Source of the DNA: Phycisphaeraceae bacterium
Lineage (GTDB): Bacteria > Planctomycetota > Phycisphaerae > Phycisphaerales > UBA1924
Direction of reading: 5' to 3'
Length of the DNA stretch: 20,606 bases
Assembly: GCA_009827215.1 (NCBI GenBank)
Contig: WUAJ01000020.1
Span: 1-20,606, forward strand
Numbering within the stretch: the stretch's first letter is position 1; each line of letters opens with the position of its first letter. The notes beneath the pieces are model-generated. The model did no database searches. It was not told the origin of the DNA and saw only the letters and a program-made list of their open reading frames with translations. Shown here in pieces: positions 1-7,113 of this stretch. A program made the translations under genes and the position numbers.

Positions 1-1408
1 TCCAGTTCGAATCCGCGAGCGCAAACCCAATCTGCAGATGACGAACACCACGATCCGCAGATTCAGCGATCAGCGCCCCGCGTGTTCCCGTCGCGAGCGC
101 ATCCCCTTCGAGTCCATCAACTCCGATATACCTGAGCGAACCAAGATCCACATCACGCATCGTTGGATGCCCACGCTCCCAGCTCAGCACACGATCAAGT
201 GTGTCTCGCCGTTCCTCGGATTGGACAAACGCGATCGATGGGATCTGCACCAATGCATCCCGCTCGATTCGGTCATACACCATCAACCCAGTCATTCCAG
301 ACACCGACTCCCCAGGCCCGACGACATCGACCCGTCCACCAGTCGACGCACCAAGCACATCAACCAGCAGCGGATCCGCGATCCCATCAGGAGCGATCAC
401 CGTCGTCGAGATCGGGGATGGATCAGGGAGCGACACCCATCCGACCTGATCACTCGACAGCGCATCGTTGCGTGCGAATCCCACCTCAATCAATGCCGCG
501 TGATCCAGTTCAAACACGAGCGTCGCCGTAGACTCCGCGACCCCCAGCTCATCCGGAACAAGCTCCATCGCCCGACTCGCGAGCACGGCTTCTCCGTCAC
601 GCGCCTGCACAACCACCCCAGTCTTCACACCAATCATCCCAGCGATCGTCACGAACACGCGACAGGTATCGGGATCCGCTTGATCCCGCTGCGCCGAGAG
701 CACCACCAATCCGAGATTCCCGAGCGTTTCAGGATTGTCTGAAATCGGAACGCGAAGTTCCGCACCCGCCCAAGCAATCTCTTGGTCATCGCTGAACACA
801 TACACTGAGGCGCTCTCAGTTGAAGTATCTTCCTCGCTGATGTCCTCAGACTGCATCGAATCGACCAGTTCCATCGCGCTGACCAGATCAGACGGCGCTT
901 CGGACTGTTCTATGCTGTTGATCGCCGCGATCGCTTGTCGCCAGGTCCCGGCGCGTCCGCTCACGAGCCGAGCTTGCGTTCCCGCCCTCACCACTCGAAA
1001 TCGCGTAGATGATGATCGGCCCCCAAGCTGCCGGACAAGCCCGTTCGCATCACGCTTCGCGATATCCAGACGCGTCGAACCATCCAGATCCCCGATCGCC
1101 CCCATCGAAGCCCCCGCATCGATCACAACAATCACTTCGCTGCTCACCACCAACCCCGCATCGCGCACAGGACGCGCGATCGCAAGAGACAGCAGCAGCA
1201 CCGCGAGCAACTGCAAGAACAGCAAGAACGAAGGACGCACACGCTGCCATGGGATATTCCCTTCGAGATCACGCACCGATTTCTTCCAGAGCAGTGTGGA
1301 TGACACCCGCACTGGTTTGCGCCGCAGCTTGAGCATCCAGAACAAAACCACGAGCGTTGAGCCGATCCCGCCCGCGATCAGTCCCGCGATGGGCGCTAAA
1401 AAACTCAC
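1..1408 (-). CDS. BatA-like membrane protein with VWA domain (3' end beyond window)
   Basis: This frame is open from a GTG at 1408 to the left edge of the window, at least 469 codons, with no stop. The N-terminus has two hydrophobic segments (about residues 5-27 and 60-78) separated by a basic stretch, LRRKPVRVSSTLLWKKSV. That is the arrangement of the BatA/aerotolerance N-terminal domain (PF07584). A von Willebrand A-like domain follows, starting at EVIVVIDAGASMG (about 91-103). The metal-binding MIDAS motif is normally DxSxS; here it is D97-A-G-A-S101, so the first Ser is Gly. Proteins of this group sit in the cytoplasmic membrane and are often partners of MoxR ATPases; no MoxR gene is adjacent, the nearest lying 7.5 kb away. 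The GTG overlaps the rlmE stop as GTGA, suggesting translational coupling. The function is not established from sequence. Confidence 0.8.
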   Translation of the reverse strand, partial: MSFLAPIAGLIAGGIGSTLVVLFWMLKLRRKPVRVSSTLLWKKSVRDLEGNIPWQRVRPSFLLFLQLLAVLLLSLAIARPVRDAGLVVSSEVIVVIDAGASMGAIGDLDGSTRLDIAKRDANGLVRQLGGRSSSTRFRVVRAGTQARLVSGRAGTWRQAIAAINSIEQSEAPSDLVSAMELVDSMQSEDISEEDTSTESASVYVFSDDQEIAWAGAELRVPISDNPETLGNLGLVVLSAQRDQADPDTCRVFVTIAGMIGVKTGVVVQARDGEAVLASRAMELVPDELGVAESTATLVFELDHAALIEVGFARNDALSSDQVGWVSLPDPSPISTTVIAPDGIADPLLVDVLGASTGGRVDVVGPGESVSGMTGLMVYDRIERDALVQIPSIAFVQSEERRDTLDRVLSWERGHPTMRDVDLGSLRYIGVDGLEGDALATGTRGALIAESADRGVRHLQIGFALADSNW

Positions 1409-2121
1409 TCGCTCCAACCCGGCGGCGTTTGCAGACCCTTCGGACCCTGATCACCACGCACGCGCACCTTCGCAGGATTAAACCCAATCCCAAAGATATA
1501 GGTCTCACGCGACACATCTCGGCACGCGTCTGGTTTGATCGCCCCTGCCGTGCGAAATGCTTTCTTCACACGATTCAGAAGATCAGGGAAGGTCTCCCCT
1601 TCGAGGACCTTCATCGTGCAGTTGCCGTTCTTCTTGAGCAGGTTCGGGAGCTCGTCCACGATCACCTGACACAAACGCTCAGAGAAGAAGTGATCGCCGT
1701 GCCCTGTCGTCGAGGGCGCCATGTCCGACATCACCACATCGAACAACGGCTGCACCAGCTCAGGTTCCGGCTGCTCGTCATCAGGCTTATCAAACACCTT
1801 CTTCTGCTGCATCACCTTGGGAGGGAGCAGCTCCGCGATGTCCACCTTGGTAAAGTCCCCCTGCACAGTCCGCACGTTCTCACCAAACGGCGTAGAAACC
1901 CTTTGCAGATCAATCCCCACCACCAAACCATCCGGACCCACAAGCTTCTCCGCGACCTGCATCCACGATCCCGGCGCGCACCCCAGATCAAGCACGCGAT
2001 CCCCCTTTCGGATCAGCTTACGCCGCTGCTGGATCTCCAGCAGCTTGTACGCGGAGCGCGCGACGTAGCCCTCGCGTTTCGCTTGCTTGAAGTACTTGTC
2101 GTGGAGTTTGCGTTGTGCCAT
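1405..2121 (-). CDS. rlmE: 23S rRNA (uridine-2'-O-)-methyltransferase RlmE (FtsJ/RrmJ)
   Basis: This 238-residue protein matches the RlmE family, which 2'-O-methylates U2552 in the A loop of 23S rRNA during late 50S assembly, using SAM. The SAM-binding motif I is DLGCAPGSW (45-53). The K-D-K-E catalytic tetrad is visible as K26 (SAYKL), D133 (SDMAPS), K171 (MKVLEG) and E206 (SRETY). The protein is slightly longer than E. coli RlmE because of a charged insertion at about 100-126, just before the SDMAP strand. The ATG lies 11 bp after the TAA of the glycanase reading frame, and the TGA overlaps the GTG of the BatA-like gene, so it sits inside a probable four-gene operon with the ferredoxin. The identification is firm; the pairing with a glycanase has no obvious functional logic. 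Confidence 0.95.
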   Translation of the reverse strand: MAQRKLHDKYFKQAKREGYVARSAYKLLEIQQRRKLIRKGDRVLDLGCAPGSWMQVAEKLVGPDGLVVGIDLQRVSTPFGENVRTVQGDFTKVDIAELLPPKVMQQKKVFDKPDDEQPEPELVQPLFDVVMSDMAPSTTGHGDHFFSERLCQVIVDELPNLLKKNGNCTMKVLEGETFPDLLNRVKKAFRTAGAIKPDACRDVSRETYIFGIGFNPAKVRVRGDQGPKGLQTPPGWSE

Positions 2122-2132
2122 ATGTATCTCGA

Positions 2133-3707
2133 TTACTTGTAGAAGACCACCACCGCATCGGTCCAGTGGTGCGGCGCCCAGGTCTCGCCTCGCCCCTCAT
2201 TGAGGTACTCTTCGAGATCGTACTCAATCGTAATCGTCTCGCCGAACATGAACTCGGGTTGCACATCCACTTTCCAAGCTTCGACCTTGTCCCCTGGCGC
2301 CCATCCCGAACGATCAAACTTCCACGTCCCCCCCTAAGGCCTACACGGATTCAGATACACATCCGTCTTCCACAGATGATTCCGCTCAGACTTACTGATG
2401 AAATCTTGCTCGAGCACATCGCCCTCGTTCGCCTCGCTGCTGATCGTCAGCGTCCTCCAGATCGGCATGAACTCCCCAGCGTTCTTGGAGTTGGGGAACA
2501 TGCCGTGCCCCGTGACCGTCGCGCGAACGCGTGCGTGCGTTGTGCCCTCCGGGACCTCAACCACGCGATCGACATAAAAATCCTCGACCGGTTTCTCTGG
2601 ATCACCAATATCCGCGTTCCCGTTCCATAGGTTCACGACTTTGATGGGCTCACGCTCAAGCTCCCCAGGATAGAAATCCAGATCAAAGCTCACCAGCCAA
2701 CCCTTCATATAGGTCCCGATGTGCGCATCAAACTCCCGAGCGTCCTCAAACAACGGCAGCAAGTCCGTCACATCCATGTACCACGTCCACCCCCTCCGAT
2801 ACGGCGTGATAAACCGGAACACCTCGAACCGCTCCGCGTCTTCGCCTTCTGCTCCAGGAACTCGGATCCCGATCGTCCCCTTCTTGTCCCAGTGGTCATA
2901 CCCAACCTCCGGCTCACTCAGCGTCAACGTCGCGATCACGCGCCCGACATTCTCTGGGATCTCTGAGAAATCAACATCCGACTTGAGCCAAGCCGCGTTG
3001 GTCAGCAGCTCCTTATCAAACACCGACACACGCACCGGCTCCTGATAGTCACCCTTCTTGAACTCATGATCCATGATGCGCATGGACTTGATCTTGATCG
3101 AATCCCCGATCGTGCCGCTCGTCAGTGTGCACAACCCGGCACGCACCCCCCAGAGCATGTCGTCGATCACAACCTCGCCGTTGATCAGCACGACGATGTG
3201 CGCCCCGCCCGTAACATAGTTGAGCTGGACCGCGATATCAATCTGCTCTCCAGTCCGGAACTCCACAGGAGAGAGCACATTGATCCGCTCCTGACCATCC
3301 ACATGCACAGACACTTCCCGCTGCGGACGATCGTACCAGTTGCCGAACTCATCGAACCACCCCATCACGCGCCCGTTCTCATCCGGCTCGATATCCGTCG
3401 GAGGAGGATTGTGCACATCAAACCCAATACCGATCGCGTTGGGATGGTTCGGTTCATCCCAAGAGAACCCCTCTCCGGGATCCTCAAAGTCCGAGTTGGT
3501 AATGACCAGACCGAACCCCTTCGCGCCGTCAAGGTTCTCAGGCTTGGGAACCTCGACACGCATGAACGCCCACACAGGATTCATGATCCAGTTGTGCTTC
3601 TTCTTCGAGCCCTCATCACCCGCATCAACAGACGCGGCACACGGGACAGCAAACAGCATCGCAAGCAAAGCGAGCGCGGTGATCTGGATGAAAGACAGTT
3701 TCTTCAT
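2133..3707 (-). pseudogene. PNGase F-like peptide:N-glycanase interrupted by an in-frame TAG
   Basis: The frame starts at ATG 3707 with a signal peptide (MKKLSFIQITALALLAMLF, then cleavage near CAAS) and runs 457 codons to a TAG at 2336-2334. It then continues in the same frame for 66 codons to TAA at 2135-2133. The family call is peptide-N4-(N-acetyl-beta-glucosaminyl)asparagine amidase F, which releases N-glycans from glycoproteins. It rests on FRFITPY, on GHG...GEF (about 400-413), and on NPCRP-[stop]-GGTWKFDRSGWAPG, the family's NPxxPQxGTWxYDRxGWCPG block. Glu412 in GEF is probably the catalytic Glu, judged by analogy only. The TAG stands where Gln is expected; one C-to-T change from CAG would explain it. 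Without readthrough the product lacks the last strands of the second beta-sandwich and is probably inactive. The roughly 200-residue N-terminal extension beyond the two glycanase domains is unassigned. Confidence 0.82.
2334..2336 (-). other. In-frame amber codon inside the glycanase gene
   Basis: The codon context is CCT TAG GGG GGG ACG TGG, reading Pro-stop-Gly-Gly-Thr-Trp. The frame is the same on both sides, so this is a substitution and not an indel, although a run of seven G (2334-2328) adjoins it. Ferredoxin, MoxR and NRDE genes in the same window end in TAG, so TAG is an ordinary stop here. Confidence 0.9.
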
Positions 3708-3752
3708 ACCGATAGGATAGAGCATTGATCCCATCAGCACACCGGAATGACC

Positions 3753-4154
3753 CTAGTGAGGCACTTCCTTGATCGCGTTGCGGTTCCACGCCGGGACACG
3801 CACCACGATCGGTCCCTCACCCTCGATCTCGCACTGACACGCAAGACGCGAGTTGATCTGGAGCCCCGGAGCTTCCTCCACGCGATCGTCCTCTTCCTCT
3901 TCCGCTTCAGTGAGTGAGTCCATCCCCTGCTCGATGTAGACATGGCAGGTAGAGCACGCGCAGACCCCGCCGCAGGAATGCTCGATGTTGATGTGGTTGC
4001 GCAGCGCCAGATTCAGCAGGTGCTCACCCTTCGCCGCCATCAACTCATGCTCCGCTTTGTCAGAGCCGTCCTCGTTGAGTTCCTCCGGATTCTCAAGGAT
4101 AATCCGGACCGGAACAGTCTGAGGGCCAACATTCTCTTCTTCGTGGAAGTGCAT
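3753..4154 (-). CDS. [2Fe-2S] ferredoxin, adrenodoxin/ISC type
   Basis: This is a small acidic electron carrier of 133 residues from the chosen ATG. Cluster ligands are visible as C61, C67, C70 and C106, giving CX5CX2CX35C in SCGGVCACSTCH and RLACQC. That is the spacing of E. coli ISC ferredoxin and adrenodoxin, not of plant-type ferredoxins. Two additional cysteines, C65 and C108, lie beside the ligands. A strongly acidic insertion (TEAEEEEDDRVEEAP, about 82-96) precedes the last ligand. ISC ferredoxins supply electrons for Fe-S cluster assembly, but no isc or suf genes are nearby, so the partner is unknown. A TTG at 4184 would add 10 residues; I prefer ATG 4154 because a GGAG lies about 10 nt upstream. 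The gene ends in TAG and the glycanase follows after 45 bp in the same frame. Confidence 0.9.
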   Translation of the reverse strand: MHFHEEENVGPQTVPVRIILENPEELNEDGSDKAEHELMAAKGEHLLNLALRNHINIEHSCGGVCACSTCHVYIEQGMDSLTEAEEEEDDRVEEAPGLQINSRLACQCEIEGEGPIVVRVPAWNRNAIKEVPH

Positions 4155-4177
4155 ATCGAGGAGTCTCCGTGTTTTTC

Positions 4178-4206
4178 CTGCCAAATCGGGGAAGAGACTC
4201 TAGGAT
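4178..4206 (+). promoter_or_regulatory. Predicted promoter of the glycosyltransferase operon
   Basis: CTGCCA (4178-4183) and TAGGAT (4201-4206) are separated by 17 bp, each matching 4 of 6 bases of the sigma-70 consensus. The -10 box overlaps the -10 box of the opposite promoter. The start of transcription would fall about 16 bp before the ATG at 4230. Confidence 0.4.
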
Positions 4207-4230
4207 AGACGGCCCGCGCAGGAACCTCAA
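4202..4230 (-). promoter_or_regulatory. Predicted promoter of the ferredoxin operon
   Basis: On the minus strand TTGAGG (4230-4225) and TATCCT (4207-4202) are 17 bp apart, each matching 4 of 6 consensus bases. Transcription would start near 4195, about 40 bp before the ferredoxin ATG. The -35 box reaches the first base of the divergent glycosyltransferase ATG. Confidence 0.4.
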
Positions 4231-5102
4231 TGGACACGCATTCTCCCTCCACCAATCAAGACCTCCCCATCTCGAATATCGAGCTCACTGTCCTTGCGCC
4301 GGCGCACAACGAAGAAGACAACATCGATAAGCTCGTCGAGGAGATCGAAGCCGCGTGCGACCCCCTCTCAATCACCTACGAGTTCATCGTCGTCGATGAC
4401 GGTTCCACGGACTCAACTCGCGACAAAGCGATCGCGCACCAACCACATCGCCCGTGGGTCCGCTGCGTTTCCATGACCAACACCCCCAAGGGTTCAGGCA
4501 ACGGCCAATCCGCCGCGTTCCACGCCGGATTCCGCGCCGCACGCGGACGACTCATCGCGACCCTCGATGCGGACCTCCAGAACGACCCCGCCGACATCCC
4601 CGCGATGCTCAAGCTCCTCGAATCCTCCGGCGCCGACTTCGTGCAAGGAGATCGCTCCGCCGTACGCAAGCAAGGCGACGCAAAGATCCGTCAGTTCGGA
4701 TCGTGGGTCGGACGCAAGTTTCGCTTGTGGGTCCTCGGAGACTCGATCACCGATACCGGATGCTCGCTCCGCATCATGAAACGCGAGATCGCGCTCCAGC
4801 TCCCGCTCGAGTTCAAAGGGGCGCACCGATTCATTCCCGTCACGGCGCGTCATCTCGGATACACCGTGATCGAGATGCCCGTCAACCATCGCAACCGACA
4901 CGCCGGCGAGCCCAAATACGGCATGGGGATCACCAAACGCGCCCTCCCAGGTCTCGTCGATCTCTTCGCGATGCGATGGATGCGCAACCGCCGTCGTCCA
5001 GTGACTTCTGTCGAAGCAACAATCAAGCCGATACCAGAGATACACACGACGGACTCCAAGACCGAAACAAGCACCGAGAGCTCAGAAACCATCAACGCAT
5101 GA
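4230..5102 (+). CDS. Family 2 glycosyltransferase, polyprenyl-phosphate sugar transferase type
   Basis: The 290 residues have the GT-A fold signatures of dolichol/undecaprenyl-phosphate glycosyltransferases. These are LAPAHNEEDNI (22-32), VVDDGSTDST (54-63), the metal-binding TLDADLQNDP (111-120), TDTGCSLR (174-181) and the acceptor-loop-like NHRNRHAGEPKYG (219-231). Such enzymes move a sugar from a nucleotide donor to a lipid phosphate on the cytoplasmic side of the membrane. The two C-terminal membrane helices of GtrB/ArnC are missing; the C-terminus is a Ser/Thr/Glu-rich tail. The membrane partner may be the LAB_N protein encoded next, whose ATG overlaps this gene's TGA as ATGA. The sugar and the lipid cannot be told from sequence. 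Confidence 0.92.
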   Translation: MDTHSPSTNQDLPISNIELTVLAPAHNEEDNIDKLVEEIEAACDPLSITYEFIVVDDGSTDSTRDKAIAHQPHRPWVRCVSMTNTPKGSGNGQSAAFHAGFRAARGRLIATLDADLQNDPADIPAMLKLLESSGADFVQGDRSAVRKQGDAKIRQFGSWVGRKFRLWVLGDSITDTGCSLRIMKREIALQLPLEFKGAHRFIPVTARHLGYTVIEMPVNHRNRHAGEPKYGMGITKRALPGLVDLFAMRWMRNRRRPVTSVEATIKPIPEIHTTDSKTETSTESSETINA

Positions 5103-5725
5103 AGTCAGGCCCAATCATCGCGATGATCCTCCTTGTGTTTCTCGGGATGTGGCTGGTCCTCCAACCAGCGCTCTCGCGCTCCGCGACCGACCTCACCGTC
5201 TCCGTCGGCGCTCACGAGATCATGCTCATGCGCTCGCACTCCGGAGAGCAGGTCCAGTACAAAATCATCGCGCCTGCATCACTGCGTTCCGACGAGATGC
5301 TCTCCCCTGCGGAGCTCGACGCGTTCATCTCATCTCAGGTCGAACACTGGAACGCACGGCCAGCACTCGAAAGACACCTGCTCGGATTCTTCAACATCAC
5401 CAGCTGGAGCACCTTCGGATTTGTCGCGATCGGACTGATCGGTCAAACCGCGTTCTTCGGACGCATGTTCATCCAGTGGATCGTCTCCGAACGCTCACAA
5501 GTCTCGACCGTCCCCGAAATCTTCTGGTGGTTTAGTTTCATCGGAGGCATCTGCCTCTTCACCTACTTCGTCTGGCGCGTCGACATCGTCGGCGTCATGG
5601 GACAATCCACAGGGATCGTGATCTACGCACGAAACCTGAGACTCCTACACAAGGAACGCGCTCGTTGTGCTCCAGTTCCTGAATCAGACTCAAACACGCA
5701 ATCGACGACACAACCCACGACTTGA
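5099..5725 (+). CDS. LAB_N domain membrane protein
   Basis: This 208-residue protein has an N-terminal membrane anchor (about 5-22), an extracytoplasmic part (about 25-95), and a LAB_N domain (PF07578, named for the N-terminus of some lipid A disaccharide synthases) at about 102-183. The family pattern is visible as LIGQTAFFGRMFIQWIVSER, VPEIFWWFSFIGG and IYARNLRLL. LAB_N proteins are small multi-helix membrane proteins often encoded beside GtrB-like glycosyltransferases in surface glycolipid loci; their biochemical role is poorly defined. A longer reading of this frame opens at 4454, but it lies inside the glycosyltransferase gene, and ATG 5099 with the ATGA overlap is the natural start. The tail after residue 188 is polar and probably disordered. 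Confidence 0.88.
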   Translation: MKSGPIIAMILLVFLGMWLVLQPALSRSATDLTVSVGAHEIMLMRSHSGEQVQYKIIAPASLRSDEMLSPAELDAFISSQVEHWNARPALERHLLGFFNITSWSTFGFVAIGLIGQTAFFGRMFIQWIVSERSQVSTVPEIFWWFSFIGGICLFTYFVWRVDIVGVMGQSTGIVIYARNLRLLHKERARCAPVPESDSNTQSTTQPTT

Positions 5726-5736
5726 ACGGAAAAAAT

Positions 5737-6339
5737 ATGAACATCTGGATCGATGACACACAACTCGAATCTGCAGCAGACCTGGACACCGCGCTGGAAC
5801 AAGCACGGCTGCACGCTGAATCACAAGGCCGACTGATCGTGGACATCCTCGTCGATGGTCAGCCAGCGACAGATGCATTTTTCGACGAGGACGCGAGCGA
5901 CCTCCCACCAATCTCCGAGCTCCGATTCACCACGGCGAACACCGCGGCTCTGGTGAACGACACCATCGACACCGCAATCGAATCCATCGACCTGCTCAAA
6001 GCCGATCAACAAGCCGGCGCTCTGCAGATCCGCGAAGGAGACATGGACAACGCGATGCAATCGCTCCGAGCAATCATGGAAGGCTGGCAAGCGATGCGCG
6101 ACATTGTTGACCAGATTACCCAAGTTACCGATCTTGACATCAACACCCTCTCTGTGAATCAACAACCCGCGACTGAGATTGTCAATAAACTGTCAAAGTC
6201 GCTCGAGGATGTCCGAGAAACGCTCAAAAACGAAGATTGGTCTTTGCTTGGTGACACGATCGAGTATGATCTCAATGAACTCGCTGATCAGTGGTCAACA
6301 CTGCTGTCATCGATGAAATCGAGCACCAACCCCGCCTAA
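5737..6339 (+). CDS. Unassigned acidic cytosolic protein
   Basis: I recognise no family. The 200 residues carry no signal peptide or membrane segment. The N-terminal 75 residues (MNIWIDDTQLESAADLDTAL through ISELRFTT) look like a small alpha/beta domain. The rest (about 76-195) is predicted helical with heptad-like spacing, for example around DTAIESIDLLKADQQ and VNKLSKSLEDVRETLK, suggesting a helical bundle or coiled coil. The product is strongly acidic. A TTG at 5722 would overlap the previous stop as TTGA and add five residues; I prefer ATG 5737 because it is the stronger start codon. It is probably co-transcribed with the glycosyltransferase and LAB_N genes (11-bp gap) and with the next gene (22-bp gap). 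The last 250 bp look less GC-rich than the neighbours. Confidence 0.75.
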   Translation: MNIWIDDTQLESAADLDTALEQARLHAESQGRLIVDILVDGQPATDAFFDEDASDLPPISELRFTTANTAALVNDTIDTAIESIDLLKADQQAGALQIREGDMDNAMQSLRAIMEGWQAMRDIVDQITQVTDLDINTLSVNQQPATEIVNKLSKSLEDVRETLKNEDWSLLGDTIEYDLNELADQWSTLLSSMKSSTNPA

Positions 6340-6361
6340 TCTGCTCGGCATGCCGTTGTAG

Positions 6362-7105
6362 ATGGGCTTTTTTGAGGACATCTCCCCCGTGTCTCAGACG
6401 CAGGCAGCCGCCGAGTCCAACCAGATCGACACCATGATGGGTCACGCAAGCGATGCGCTCGCATCGGGGATGTCACTCCATGCCGCGATGCTCTGCCGTG
6501 ATGCGCTCCAGCTCGCTCGCGCGCGAGGCGATTTCAACCGCATGGCGCGCATCTGCATGCCGCTGCTCGAAGCGCAGCGTGCGATCCGTTTCGATGCACT
6601 CGAACAAGGTCCGGCACAAGTCATCTCGAAGGGCTCAGACATCCAAGGACTCCCGGAGATGGGATGCTATCTGTTCGCGCCCAACCTTGTCGGCGCTGAT
6701 GCTCGTCAGTTCCGCACGGCAGCGAACGCAGCAGGTGTGGCTGTGTTCGTACTTACGCGCGAACCACAGATGTCCAACGGCCTTTGGCCAATCGTCGGCG
6801 TCGGAGAACGCGTCGTCCGCATCCGCATCGAACCTCCAAACAACCCCGACACCATCGATCCCCAGTGGTTCAACTACGCAAGCGAACAGCTCGGAGATCA
6901 AGCGATCGAGGACGCGATGAAAGCCGGAGAACCCGATGATCCCGCCGCGTGGCGTGTCGATGACTTCCTCGATCGCATCGATGCGTGTCCTGAGCACGAG
7001 AAGTTCATGATGGCGCTCGCTCAAGCATGCGAAGAAGCAACGAAAATGCCCGTCCCCACAGTTGTGCGAAGACGGGCACTGGTCAACGATCCGTACTCGT
7101 TTTAA
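6362..7105 (+). CDS. Unassigned cytosolic protein with helical N-terminal region
   Basis: I recognise no family. The 247-residue protein has no signal peptide. Residues about 20-85 (ASDALASGMSLHAAMLCRDA, then LARARGDFNRMARICMPLLE) are helix-rich and resemble TPR-type helical pairs. The middle part (about 95-160) alternates hydrophobic strands such as GVAVFVLTREP and WPIVGVGERVVRIRIEPP, as in an alpha/beta domain. A short acidic helical part and a basic tail (VVRRRALVNDPYSF) follow. It ends in TAA at 7105, eight bases from the convergent PEP-CTERM gene. The position makes it the last gene of the glycosyltransferase operon, but nothing in the protein points to sugar chemistry. The upstream gap has no clear Shine-Dalgarno site, so translation may be coupled or weak. 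Confidence 0.75.
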   Translation: MGFFEDISPVSQTQAAAESNQIDTMMGHASDALASGMSLHAAMLCRDALQLARARGDFNRMARICMPLLEAQRAIRFDALEQGPAQVISKGSDIQGLPEMGCYLFAPNLVGADARQFRTAANAAGVAVFVLTREPQMSNGLWPIVGVGERVVRIRIEPPNNPDTIDPQWFNYASEQLGDQAIEDAMKAGEPDDPAAWRVDDFLDRIDACPEHEKFMMALAQACEEATKMPVPTVVRRRALVNDPYSF

Positions 7106-7113
7106 CGAGCCGA

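Noticed and set aside
38..1481. Two long plus-strand open frames over the BatA-like gene
   Set aside because: They lie antisense to a frame with clear BatA and VWA features and encode Arg/His/Pro-rich sequence with no family look.
2018..2317. Minus-strand open frame of 99 codons over the glycanase 3' end
   Set aside because: It is the shifted frame of the glycanase tail and the rlmE start, and its sequence is Arg/Ser-rich with no conservation signs.
3753..3755. Ferredoxin TAG, in the same frame as the glycanase, as a possible readthrough fusion
   Set aside because: The ferredoxin ends at its normal length and the bases in between encode no conserved linker; the glycanase has its own signal peptide, which must be N-terminal.
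4454..5098. A longer LAB_N protein starting upstream at 4454
   Set aside because: The added part is the shifted frame of the glycosyltransferase and is Arg/Pro-rich; ATG 5099 forms a normal ATGA overlap.
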